DNA of 64,000 bases from Epsilonproteobacteria bacterium tcs-49 (GTDB lineage Bacteria > Campylobacterota > Campylobacteria > Campylobacterales > Sulfurovaceae), in assembly GCA_002049495.1 (NCBI GenBank), contig LLYS01000006.1, forward strand, positions 1-64,000. Reading direction: 5' to 3'. Numbering within the stretch: the first letter of the stretch is position 1; each line of letters opens with the position of its first letter. This document shows, piece by piece, positions 42,087-50,350 of this stretch. The translations under genes and the position numbers were made by a program. The notes under the pieces are model-generated. The model searched no databases, was not told where the DNA came from, and saw nothing but the letters and a program-made list of their open reading frames with translations.

Positions 42087-44389
42087 GTATAACTGCACCC
42101 TATAACTTTGTACCTTTAAACCAAGAGGTGTTTTTTCCTGATTGGGCGAAGAAAGTGAGCCATGATATCCCCTTTAGTGATGGTGAGAGTGGAAGCATAG
42201 ATATAACAATCACGGCAGAAACACCTATTTATATTAGAAATCATTATCAAGAAGGCGATGAATATTATTTAGACAAAGAAAAGAAAAGAATCTCTACAGA
42301 GTTCTGTCACTATAAAAACCAAGATGGATCAAAAGAATATTATATTCCATCTACAAGCATAAAAGGTATGATTAGAAATATAATAGAAATTATGAGCTTT
42401 TCTAAAATAAGAGTTGATGAAAAAACTTTATCTAAACCATTAAGTATCAGAGATATGGTGCAAGATAAAAAAACAGGTGTAATTTTCAATCATCCAATGG
42501 TTGCTACAGCACAAAAATGTGGTTTTTTAATAAAAGAAAACGGTAAGTTTTTTATAGAAGATTGCGGTAAAACATTAACTATAAAAGGTGCTGAGATCAA
42601 AAAAATGTTTCCTAACTATTCACAGGAACTAGAGACTGCTGAAGAAAAGTATAATACACTGGGTCATAATGCAATACCATTTGTTAAAGAGACGAGAGTA
42701 AAAGATGGTAGGAAAACTACTGTAGCACTATATGATAAATCATCCAAAGATAAAGCAGAACTTGTTATGACCGGTTCTATAGATAATAAAAAAAATGAAT
42801 TTATATTTCACACAAATGGGAGTAAAAAAAGAGTAGATGAAGAAGTATATGAATCATTTAAAAATGTATATTTTTCAAATGAAAATTCAGTAGATGGGCA
42901 ATATTGGAGAAGACAGTGGGATAATGGTCAAGGGAGAAAAATACCTGTTTTTTATATAGAAGAGAACAAGAAAATAACTGCAATAGGATTAACACAAATA
43001 TTTAAATTAGCTTATAAAAAAACCATTATGGAAGCTATAAAACAAGATAAAGATGAAACAAAACTTGATTTGTCTGAAACGATATTTGGTACAGAAAAAG
43101 AGAACGCTGCTCTAAAAGGTAGAATTAATTTTTCACATATGAAATCTACTTATGTAAGATATGAACAGCTTAAAAATGAAATATTATCAACTCCAAGACC
43201 AACATATTACCCTAGTTATATATTTCAATCAAATACAAATGGAAATAAAATACATAGATATATTACACTAATGGATGATTCTTCAGTAATAAGAGGATAT
43301 AAAAGATATCCTATTCACAATAATATAAAAAGATCTTTTATTGTAGATGATGAAAAAAAGGATATACAAACAAATTTTAAACCATTGGATAAAGGTACTA
43401 CTTTCAAAGGAAAAGTTAGATTTCACAATCTGAAAAAAGTTGAAATAGGAGCTTTAATATCAGCATTAACATTTCATGGAAATAGTAATTATAGACATAA
43501 CATTGGTATGGCAAAATCTCTTGGTTATGGAAGAATAAAAATTGATATAGATACCGCTAGTTTAAAGCATACAAGTGAGGAATATCTCAAGTCTTACGAA
43601 ACAGAAATGGAGTTATTTCAAAATGATTGGATAAGTTCCACTCAAATAAGAGAGCTGTTTTCGATGTCAAATAGTGCAATAGTTAATGACAAAAACCTTA
43701 AATATCAAAAACTTGATGAAGATGGAAAAAATGATTTTACAGACGCGAAAAAGAATAAAGATTTTCTTCAAAACTATACTTCCATAGTAAATAATAAAGA
43801 GGATAGTTTAAAATCATTTATAGACAAAAGTTATATTGAAAAAGAAAAAGAAAATAGAATCATAGAAAAAGAATGGGAGGTGAGCAAAAAACTTAAAAAC
43901 ATCGCCCAAATAGAATCTTTCATCTCCAAATATCCTGATTCAAAGTATTGTGAAGAAGCAAAAAAACTCATATCTGCATTAAAACAAAAAGAGCTAGAGG
44001 AGAAAGAGAGTAAAGCCAAAAAGGAAGTAAGAAAAGCTTTTGACAACCTAGATAAAACAAATGCTAAGCATATAGAGGCTTTTATACAAAAATGGCAAGA
44101 TATAGACTATGCAAAAGAGTTTATTAATAAACTTCAAATCAAGAATGAAACATCTTCAAATGCAACATCGATAGAAGAGTTAAACACGGTTGATAATGCA
44201 AAACGATTTAAAAAGATTCTTGAACAAAACCAAGAGAAACTAACAGAGAGTGAAGAGTTAATACAATCAAATGCTATAAGGGTTTATAACTCGTTAAAAG
44301 GTAAGCCCAAGAAAAACTTTTTTAAAGATATTCAACTTGCTCGGTTTTTAGGTAAAAAGTTTGAAGAGAATGTAAAAAGGGAAATATAA
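42083..44389 (+). CDS. Giant RAMP protein (TIGR03986-like) with a long helical tail
   Basis: The 768-aa product begins PYNFVPLNQEVFFPDW, typical of TIGR03986 type III RAMPs. It has STSIKGMIRNIIEIMSFSKIRVDEK and a Cas7-like glycine loop SNYRHNIGMAKSLGYGRIKI (about 475-495). The last 270 residues are charged and helical, resembling tandem helical repeats; a Cas11-like small-subunit function could reside there. The gene is much more AT-rich than its neighbours, suggesting a separate origin. It is coupled to the 140-aa gene. Confidence 0.8.
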   Translation: MSITAPYNFVPLNQEVFFPDWAKKVSHDIPFSDGESGSIDITITAETPIYIRNHYQEGDEYYLDKEKKRISTEFCHYKNQDGSKEYYIPSTSIKGMIRNIIEIMSFSKIRVDEKTLSKPLSIRDMVQDKKTGVIFNHPMVATAQKCGFLIKENGKFFIEDCGKTLTIKGAEIKKMFPNYSQELETAEEKYNTLGHNAIPFVKETRVKDGRKTTVALYDKSSKDKAELVMTGSIDNKKNEFIFHTNGSKKRVDEEVYESFKNVYFSNENSVDGQYWRRQWDNGQGRKIPVFYIEENKKITAIGLTQIFKLAYKKTIMEAIKQDKDETKLDLSETIFGTEKENAALKGRINFSHMKSTYVRYEQLKNEILSTPRPTYYPSYIFQSNTNGNKIHRYITLMDDSSVIRGYKRYPIHNNIKRSFIVDDEKKDIQTNFKPLDKGTTFKGKVRFHNLKKVEIGALISALTFHGNSNYRHNIGMAKSLGYGRIKIDIDTASLKHTSEEYLKSYETEMELFQNDWISSTQIRELFSMSNSAIVNDKNLKYQKLDEDGKNDFTDAKKNKDFLQNYTSIVNNKEDSLKSFIDKSYIEKEKENRIIEKEWEVSKKLKNIAQIESFISKYPDSKYCEEAKKLISALKQKELEEKESKAKKEVRKAFDNLDKTNAKHIEAFIQKWQDIDYAKEFINKLQIKNETSSNATSIEELNTVDNAKRFKKILEQNQEKLTESEELIQSNAIRVYNSLKGKPKKNFFKDIQLARFLGKKFEENVKREI

Positions 44390-44432
44390 ATGGTAAAAAT
44401 TTTAACGATTATATGTTACATAATGGATTAAT

Positions 44433-45185
44433 ATGAAAAACTTTAAAAAGTATCAGACAAAAAGGCTCATTGCAACTTTATTAGGCTCTAGTGATATAGG
44501 TAGTAAAACATTATTAATAATTTTAGCTTTGATGCTTGTTTTTGCATGGTTGCCCGATGCTATAGCTTTGATGCTGCCCGATGAACCAAAAGCATACGTT
44601 ATGCTTGGAACTTCTATTTTGATTTTAGTGTTGATTGGGCTGTATGCAAAAAGATTAAAAGATAGCTACGGACTGGATATAGATATAGATAAAAACCCTC
44701 ATCAAGTGCGATATTTGATACTTTTTTTAAGTAAAAATCCCAGTCCTGATGCGTACAAAGAGTGTGAAACTATTGATGCATTAGGTCAAAATAACTTCAA
44801 AATGCCGTTTTTAGCGATAAAACACCATCAATCACGTTTAGAAAAAGTAGCCGTGATAACTTCTAGCGAATCAAAAAGCAATTTTGAAGATTTTAAATTA
44901 GCAGCTCAAAAACTCCTCAAAGATTTTGACAGCACAAAGTTAGAACAATATGAAGTAAAAGATTTTGAAGATGCAAAAGAGGTATATGATAAGATAGAAT
45001 CAGTATACAACAGGTATAAAAAGATATGCAAAAAAGAGAGTGAAATTTTGATAGATGTAACGGGCGGACTAAAAACGGTTTCTATCGCTGCTTCGATGTT
45101 AGTGCTTCCTAATGATAGACAGTTGCAGTATGTTACATTCAGCGGTGAAGTCAAAACCTACAATATAAAATATATTAATGAATAA
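44433..45185 (+). CDS. Membrane-anchored CARF protein (Cam1-like candidate effector)
   Basis: The 250-aa product has two TM helices (about 27-46 and 55-72). A cytosolic CARF-like domain follows (about 90-245) with the ligand-site motif EILIDVTGGLKTVSIAASM. No HEPN, PD-(D/E)XK or other nuclease motif is visible. It resembles the class of CARF-TM effectors typified by Cam1, which depolarise the membrane on cyclic-oligoadenylate binding. Here there are two TM helices and an adjacent 4-TM gene, so the mechanism may differ. Confidence 0.78.
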   Translation: MKNFKKYQTKRLIATLLGSSDIGSKTLLIILALMLVFAWLPDAIALMLPDEPKAYVMLGTSILILVLIGLYAKRLKDSYGLDIDIDKNPHQVRYLILFLSKNPSPDAYKECETIDALGQNNFKMPFLAIKHHQSRLEKVAVITSSESKSNFEDFKLAAQKLLKDFDSTKLEQYEVKDFEDAKEVYDKIESVYNRYKKICKKESEILIDVTGGLKTVSIAASMLVLPNDRQLQYVTFSGEVKTYNIKYINE

Positions 45186-45236
45186 CGACATTATTTGTCA
45201 TTTTTTGGCAATACAATAAAATCAAAAAGGGATCAA

Positions 45237-45641
45237 ATGAAACTTATTCAATATATCGACTTGAAATTCATCAAGCACCAGTGCTATCAAATTGTTACTT
45301 TGGCATCATATATAGGTGCATTACAATTGCTTGTTTTTCGTGATGAGAAAGAGTATTTACTGGCTATTTTGCTTTTTGCTGTTGGGTTTGTTGCGACTAT
45401 AATGCAGCATCGTATCACGCCAAAGCCAAAATTATCTTCTTGTCTTGAGGGTGTACCGCTATATATAGCTGTGCTTTTCCCTATTGTTTTAGTAAGTGCG
45501 GTTTTGATGCTATTGAGTGTAGTTTTGCCTGTAGAGTTGGCTTATGATAAGTTTACGATTTTTTTCGTAGGGCTTGTGTTGTTTTTTGGAAGTTTGTTTT
45601 ATTATTATCATCGTTGCAAAAAAGTTCTTGGCACTATTTAA
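45237..45641 (+). CDS. 4-TM protein of unknown family, paralogue A
   Basis: I start at the ATG at 45237 after AAAAAGGGATCAA, giving 134 aa. There are four hydrophobic segments. The loop ITPKPKLSSCLEG and the basic end YYHRCKK recur in the protein at 47866-48258 (IKPVPPLARCLDD, RYLQRCKK), so the two are paralogues. It directly follows the membrane CARF gene, suggesting that the pair work together in the membrane. Confidence 0.7.
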   Translation: MKLIQYIDLKFIKHQCYQIVTLASYIGALQLLVFRDEKEYLLAILLFAVGFVATIMQHRITPKPKLSSCLEGVPLYIAVLFPIVLVSAVLMLLSVVLPVELAYDKFTIFFVGLVLFFGSLFYYYHRCKKVLGTI

Positions 45642-45676
45642 TTACGACAATTTTGACGCTATAAAACTCTATACTT

Positions 45677-45844
45677 TTGAAAAATAGTTTAAAGGATTAT
45701 CCAGATCGTAAGATACAAGAGGTTGCTTTGAAAATAAAAGAGATTGAGGAAAAAAAAGAAAATGCACACCAAAAAAAGATTAAAGAGCAAAAACAAAAAG
45801 AGCGCACAAAAATTTCACAAAATTTTTTAAAAAAAACTCAATAA
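45677..45844 (+). CDS. Possible 55-aa charged helical peptide
   Basis: A TTG-started frame encodes a Lys/Glu-rich helix (KIKEIEEKKENAHQKKIKEQKQKERTK...). An internal TTG at 45728 has AGAGGT upstream. The composition could be a biased non-coding stretch. It fills the gap before the Csx1-type gene. Confidence 0.25.
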   Translation: MKNSLKDYPDRKIQEVALKIKEIEEKKENAHQKKIKEQKQKERTKISQNFLKKTQ

Positions 45845-45858
45845 AAAGAAGCGTTAGT

Positions 45859-47436
45859 ATGAAAATCATAACCATCTGCGGCATGATAGGTGCCACAAAG
45901 CCAAACCCGGACTATCCAAAAAGTTCAACCCAGAAGTATATCCAAAAATCTGTGGCTGATAAAGCATTGTATACCACAAAGATAGCGGGTTTCCCGACAC
46001 TGAAAAAGGAGCACTACACCAATATGCTGCCGCTTTTAGCAGATAATTTTGATGCGCAGGTCGTAGCACTGGCAACAAAAAAGGCTGAAAAGATACAGCA
46101 GGATGTACTTGCATTTGAGCAGCTAGAGAGTACAAAGGTTAACTTTGAAGAGATTAAAAGTGAATCTGAAGGTGACGATACGGAGTATATGAAGCTGTTT
46201 GCACAGATAAATACTCTCCTGAACGATAGTGAAGATGAGGTGATCGTGGATCTTTCACACGGGTTTCGACACATTCCTTTGTTGACGCTTGTCGCACTGA
46301 TCGTTACAAATATCAAAGATACAAAAAAGATCAAGCAGATCCTGTTTGCCAAAGAGATAGAAAAAGATAAAAAGTATGAGATAGTAGAACTTTCCGAGTA
46401 CCTGGATATCGCCACGGTTTCATACGCTTTGAACTCTTTTGCTCAAAACTACACTATAGCCAATGAGGAGCATCTGCGAACGGACACTTTCAAACCGCTT
46501 TTTAAAGCACTGAACCGTTTCAGTCAACATATTTTGGCAAATTCTATCTCCGCGCTGTTTGAGCAAAGGCTCGTAGATAATGTTTTAAACAGTATCAAAA
46601 GCCTACAAACCCACGCTTACTATACGCATCTGCAGCCGCTGCTGGCTCCGGTCCAAATCCATTTGACCAAGATAAACAGTTATCGGCAAAGGCTGCCCTA
46701 TGAGCAGCTGTACTTTTTGAGTGAAGTGTTGTTTGCAAGAAGGTATTATCTCAATGCTATTACCCTGCTGAGTGAATCCATAGCGGCTTATCTGTACGAA
46801 CACTTTAAAAGGCTGCAGCTGTTAAAAGAGGAGACGATGGAGTATAATGTCTTAAAAGCGGTGGTTGAGTTTGTATCAAAAGAGAGTATAAATACGAAAT
46901 ATCTCAATATAAATGATATATATTTTTATTGTCACAATGAAGCCGCCGTCATGAAACCGCTTGCCGTTTTAATAGAAGATGTGCGGGATCTGCGCAATGA
47001 CTTGGCTCATGCAAACGGGCAAAAGGCCCTGGAAGATATAGAACAGCAGATTGGCAAGCTGTATGCTCAGTATAAACAGCTTATTGAGAAAGAAGATAAA
47101 GCACAATATTTGAGTACGAAAACGGATGCGGAAAGTGAGGCGTGCCGCTACGCTGTATCCATTTTCGAAAGGTGGATCAACTCGGTGATGTATAAGTTGT
47201 TTCAAAATGTCGGATTTAAGACGCTTTTTGAAAAAAACAGGCTGTCAACTATAGAAAACGATGAGAAGCTGCCTGCCTCCTGGAATATACCGCAAAAGAG
47301 AGATAGAAGCCAGCAGCAAAACAGGTTTCTTAAGTTGTGTAGAGAGTACTTAGATGTCAAAAATAACAAACAGCAACGCAAAGAGGTCATGCAAAAGTTT
47401 TATCAAGAGTTTTCATACATGATGCACAACAAGTGA
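45859..47436 (+). CDS. csx1: Csx1-type CARF-HEPN ribonuclease
   Basis: The 525-aa product starts with a CARF domain. Its D-x-S-H-G motif (IVDLSHGFRHIPLL, D131-H138) is the DxTHG signature of the Csx1/TIGR02221 group. A long helical linker leads to HEPN with RNDLAH (R379-x4-H384). Expected role: RNA cleavage when Cas10 makes cyclic oligoadenylate. Start: ATG after AAAAAGAAGCGTTAGT. Confidence 0.85.
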   Translation: MKIITICGMIGATKPNPDYPKSSTQKYIQKSVADKALYTTKIAGFPTLKKEHYTNMLPLLADNFDAQVVALATKKAEKIQQDVLAFEQLESTKVNFEEIKSESEGDDTEYMKLFAQINTLLNDSEDEVIVDLSHGFRHIPLLTLVALIVTNIKDTKKIKQILFAKEIEKDKKYEIVELSEYLDIATVSYALNSFAQNYTIANEEHLRTDTFKPLFKALNRFSQHILANSISALFEQRLVDNVLNSIKSLQTHAYYTHLQPLLAPVQIHLTKINSYRQRLPYEQLYFLSEVLFARRYYLNAITLLSESIAAYLYEHFKRLQLLKEETMEYNVLKAVVEFVSKESINTKYLNINDIYFYCHNEAAVMKPLAVLIEDVRDLRNDLAHANGQKALEDIEQQIGKLYAQYKQLIEKEDKAQYLSTKTDAESEACRYAVSIFERWINSVMYKLFQNVGFKTLFEKNRLSTIENDEKLPASWNIPQKRDRSQQQNRFLKLCREYLDVKNNKQQRKEVMQKFYQEFSYMMHNK

Positions 47437-47452
47437 GGTAAAAAGGAGGGCA

Positions 47453-47869
47453 ATGGATAGTTTAATAGACAGTTTAATCACATTTTTCAATAGCGACGCA
47501 TGGATGGGTGCGGATGGGGTGATCACGCTGCTGACCCTCATAGCAGCCGGGGGCAACCTGTTTTACTCCATGCGACAAAATAGCAAAAAAAAGAAGCTCA
47601 TACGCATCCGCTTCCAACACAGTGAAACCGGGGAGCGCTTTGACGTGGAGGAGTTGATACGCGAACACTTCAGGCGCTCGGAAGTGCAGGGGATCTTGCG
47701 CAACAAGCTCAAAGAGGGGATCGCGCAGTTTGATATCGCCTATCTCTCGGACAAAAAGTACCTGCGGGATGTTTTTGCCGTGCAGCAGGGCAAAAAGGAT
47801 GAGCTGGTTATCCGCATCGGTAGTGATGAGTTGAAACTTTTTAAAGAGTTGCCAAAGGTGGATCTATGA
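47453..47869 (+). CDS. 1-TM protein with a cytosolic domain, candidate second membrane effector
   Basis: The 138-aa product has one N-terminal TM helix (about 22-42, GVITLLTLIAAGGNLFYSM), a basic stretch SKKKKLIR and a roughly 85-aa globular domain (RIRFQHSETGERFDVEELIREHFRRSEVQG...). I do not recognise the domain. The small TM-plus-cytosolic layout recalls Csx23-like type III effectors, but no homology can be claimed. It overlaps the 4-TM gene (ATGA). The DNA is visibly GC-richer than genes upstream. Confidence 0.65.
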   Translation: MDSLIDSLITFFNSDAWMGADGVITLLTLIAAGGNLFYSMRQNSKKKKLIRIRFQHSETGERFDVEELIREHFRRSEVQGILRNKLKEGIAQFDIAYLSDKKYLRDVFAVQQGKKDELVIRIGSDELKLFKELPKVDL

Positions 47870-48258
47870 AGATAAAACCGCAGATAACAAAAAGCTATCT
47901 GCTCTATATGGGCTATAGGGTCGCCGCCTTGGTTTTCATGACAACGGCGATATATGTGGGGATTTTTGCCGCCACGCCCGATCTGTGGCTGGCTCTGGGA
48001 CTGTTTGCCGGCGGAGCGGCGTGCAGTGCGGGGCATATCTGTATCAAACCTGTACCGCCGTTGGCGCGCTGCCTGGACGATGCCGGGAGCGTAGAGAGCT
48101 TCGCTGTACAAATGGCACTGATCGCGGCACCCTGCCTGGTGGCGATCGCCGTGATCTCTCCCGACTCCGCACGGGATGAGGTCACGGCTGTATCTGCCGC
48201 CTGCGCCCTTTTTTTTCTCGCCCTTGGGCGCTACCTGCAGCGCTGCAAAAAGCGTTAA
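47866..48258 (+). CDS. 4-TM protein of unknown family, paralogue B
   Basis: The 130-aa product has four hydrophobic segments, the loop CIKPVPPLARCLDD and a basic end RYLQRCKKR, matching the 4-TM protein at 45237. Its start overlaps the stop of the 1-TM protein, so the two are co-translated. It is the last gene of the interference operon. Confidence 0.68.
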   Translation: MKIKPQITKSYLLYMGYRVAALVFMTTAIYVGIFAATPDLWLALGLFAGGAACSAGHICIKPVPPLARCLDDAGSVESFAVQMALIAAPCLVAIAVISPDSARDEVTAVSAACALFFLALGRYLQRCKKR

Positions 48259-48702
48259 AATATCATCAACAAAACACGAAGGGGACACCCCGAATTAGTG
48301 TAGGAACTCAAACTTGAGGAGGATCCTATGGAATGGTTGTCAGCAGATAATGGACCGGCGTTGTTAGTATTGTTCATATTGGCACTGTTTGCAGTAGCGG
48401 GAGTTGTGCGGGGATTGCTGGGTGATGAAGCGTGAGCAGTGGCTTTTTTCCACGCTTTTTTTCCCATTTTTCCTGCTCCAGAAAGATACTCAAAACCTTG
48501 TCCAAGAAATTTACCACCCATCAAAGTCCCTCATCCAGCCATTGCATAATCAAATCCATCACCCCCTAAAACATCGCTCATACCTTCAAAAGTCTGTTCA
48601 GCGGATCCGCGTCCATACCCGCATGGTCCGAAATCTTTTCCGTACTTGTTTTTTGCCAGCGCTTTGGCTGCATCACGGCTTTGAAAACTTGCCGCAAGCT
48701 GC
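48255..48702 (-). pseudogene. Degenerate second copy of the 438-aa gene
   Basis: Next to array 2 the reverse strand encodes QKTSTEKISDHAGMDADPLNRL, matching the start of the 438-aa protein. It then shifts frame and stops. A later stretch (AHASSPSNPRTTPATANSANMNN...SSSSLSSYTNSG) matches the Ser/Thr-rich linker of that protein. The middle is deleted, so this is a decayed copy. Confidence 0.6.
48328..48435 (+). CDS. Candidate 35-aa single-TM peptide
   Basis: An ATG behind TTGAGGAGGATCCT, a very strong ribosome-binding site, encodes MEWLSADNGPALLVLFILALFAVAGVVRGLLGDEA, a short single-TM peptide. It corresponds in position to the 36-aa candidate at 1046-1156. Unlike the overlapping reverse-strand gene, this frame is intact. 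Confidence 0.45.
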   Translation: MEWLSADNGPALLVLFILALFAVAGVVRGLLGDEA

Positions 48703-48960
48703 GCAACCCCTTAAAATCGGGTCAAACTGTAATAAAGGCAAAGCCAAAAATAGAAGGGTAGAGGTGGTAGTTTCAATCCCCTTAAAATCGGGTCAAACTG
48801 TAATAGCACCTTCACCCCTGTTTTTGGGAGTTTGCTATCCTTAAACAAAGCTTTAAAGTTGATTTTCAGCGTTGCTTCAGAATAATCCTCCCGAAAAACA
48901 GGGCTTTGCGAAGAATCTATCACGAAAATAAATCTTAAACGAAACTTTTATATCAAACAT
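48571..48960. repeat. Right copy of the island-flanking direct repeat
   Basis: This matches 1872-2330 in the same orientation through the gene fragment, the terminal repeat and the leader, with scattered substitutions. No cas gene follows on the leader side; the next gene is a chromosomal lipoprotein. Confidence 0.8.
48701..48804 (-). CRISPR. Minimal CRISPR array 2 (2 repeats, 1 spacer)
   Basis: The degenerate terminal repeat (about 48701-48733, GCGCAACCCCTTAAAATCGG) is shared with array 1. One full 35-nt repeat (48770-48804, GTTTCAATCCCCTTAAAATC, tail CAAACTGTAAT) follows a 36-nt spacer. The array 1 repeats end in CAATGTGTAAC/T instead, so the arrays have diverged. The leader is to the right. 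Confidence 0.75.
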
Positions 48961-49099
48961 ACGGCGTTGTTAATGAACTGTCATATTATAAACTATTTAC
49001 GGTTATAGCTCCCTGAAAGATCAAAAATCAAAAAGTGACAGATAGTGTCGCTGTATTGTGGTGTAATAGCGCTTGTAATTTCACACCAAAAGGACAATC
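48805..49099. promoter_or_regulatory. Array 2 leader and upstream region of the lipoprotein gene
   Basis: The leader repeats that of array 1, including the inverted repeat CCCTGTTTTTGGGAG (48816-48830) with CTCCCGAAAAACAGGG (48888-48903). From about 48960 the sequence is a unique lipoprotein upstream region containing TGACAGATAGTGTCG (49036-49050). No gene is seen. Confidence 0.55.
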
Positions 49100-49651
49100 A
49101 TGAAAAAACAGACGATTCTGACCACCGCATCCCTTGCTGCCGCTGCGGTACTTTTTAGCGGCTGCGGGATCAAGACCAACGAGTACTCCGTCTCCGCGGA
49201 CAACGTATCGCAGCTGCGAACCTATGAGGGGGTGAAGCTAAACGTCGGTGAGTTCACGGCCAAGACCGAGGATGAGAGCCACATCACCTGCCGTCTTTCC
49301 GAGACGATCACCACGCCGCAGGGGGAGAGTTTTGAAGAGTATATCAAAAACGCGCTCATCTCCGAGCTCAAGCTGGCGGGGCTGTATGACAGCGGTGCGG
49401 AGCTGACCGTCACGGGCAGGCTGGAGCGCATCTACGGCAGCAGCGTATTGGGCAACGCATACTGGGAGTTTGAGACGACGGTGCACTCCTCCAACGGCGA
49501 AAGCATCAGCGTCAAAACCCGCCGGGAGTATCCATCGTCCTATTTTGCCGCTACGGCGTGCAACAACATGGCCACCTCCTTTAGCTCCTCGGTGCGCAAA
49601 CATGTCGGCGATATGATAGGGCACAAAGATTTCGCGAAACTGCTGCGTTAG
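49100..49651 (+). CDS. Hypothetical lipoprotein
   Basis: The 183-aa product has a lipoprotein signal peptide with lipobox LFSGC at about residue 22. The mature domain contains GKLN-like beta strands and TGRLERIYGSSVLGNAYWEFETTVHSSNG. It is probably outer-membrane-anchored. The family is not named. RBS: AAAGGACAATC. Confidence 0.68.
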   Translation: MKKQTILTTASLAAAAVLFSGCGIKTNEYSVSADNVSQLRTYEGVKLNVGEFTAKTEDESHITCRLSETITTPQGESFEEYIKNALISELKLAGLYDSGAELTVTGRLERIYGSSVLGNAYWEFETTVHSSNGESISVKTRREYPSSYFAATACNNMATSFSSSVRKHVGDMIGHKDFAKLLR

Positions 49652-49657
49652 GAGAGC

Positions 49658-50017
49658 GTGATGTGTGATACGACAGATGATATCATCGAGGGGTTCGCAG
49701 CCGGTGTTCTTATCGCGGTTGTTGTGTATTTTTTCCCGTTTTTTCCCTTTGCGATTGCGGGCTATGAGATCGGAAAAACGATATGGGATATCAATCTGAT
49801 CAAATGGGGGTTGGCCCTTGCGTTATTTGTCGGAGCGTTCCTGGCTTCGCTGCGTTTTAGCTCCGTGGGCAGATACCGGGGAGGGAAGATAGCGCTGCTC
49901 TATCTGGGCGCTATCCCCCTGTACTATCTGGTCCACGCCATCTTCCCCGAAAACAAAGTGGCTTTTGCTTTTATCATGCTTATAGAAAAGCTGGTGGGGT
50001 GGCTTTTTAGCACCTGA
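49658..50017 (+). CDS. Hypothetical membrane protein
   Basis: The 119-aa product has three or four hydrophobic segments (FAAGVLIAVVVYFFPFFPF, KWGLALALFVGAFLASL, IALLYLGAIPLYYLVHAIF, FAFIMLIEKLVGWLF). It starts seven bases after the lipoprotein gene and is probably cotranscribed. Family unknown. Confidence 0.6.
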   Translation: MMCDTTDDIIEGFAAGVLIAVVVYFFPFFPFAIAGYEIGKTIWDINLIKWGLALALFVGAFLASLRFSSVGRYRGGKIALLYLGAIPLYYLVHAIFPENKVAFAFIMLIEKLVGWLFST

Positions 50018-50224
50018 TCAGTGGGTGGAGCGAAACTTTTCCAGCTCCTGCTGCTCGATGACGGGCGTGAAGCTTTGGGGCATATGCACGTCATAGTACG
50101 CCTTGATCAGTCCGTAGACGATCGCTCCGGCAAAAAGCAGCAGCACGATCAGATTGACCGTTCTGCGCTTGTGCAGGGATTCATGGTTGTTATAATCTTC
50201 AATATCCTGTAGGGTTGGTTCCAT
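50018..50224 (-). CDS. Small single-TM protein
   Basis: I start at the ATG at 50224 (MEPTLQDIEDYNNHESLHKRRTVN), preceded by AAAGGATAATATA, giving 68 aa with one TM helix (LIVLLLFAGAIVYGLIKAYY). Family unknown. It is convergent with the membrane protein and divergent from xseA. Confidence 0.62.
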   Translation of the reverse strand: MEPTLQDIEDYNNHESLHKRRTVNLIVLLLFAGAIVYGLIKAYYDVHMPQSFTPVIEQQELEKFRSTH

Positions 50225-50350
50225 TATATTATCCTTTGTACTACTTTGTAAACATATGTTCAATATGTTGCTTCAACTATAGCACCTTAGTGTTAAGCGT
50301 TTGTTAATTTTGCCTGCGATGTGCTACAATTTGGCAAAAAAAGGATACCC

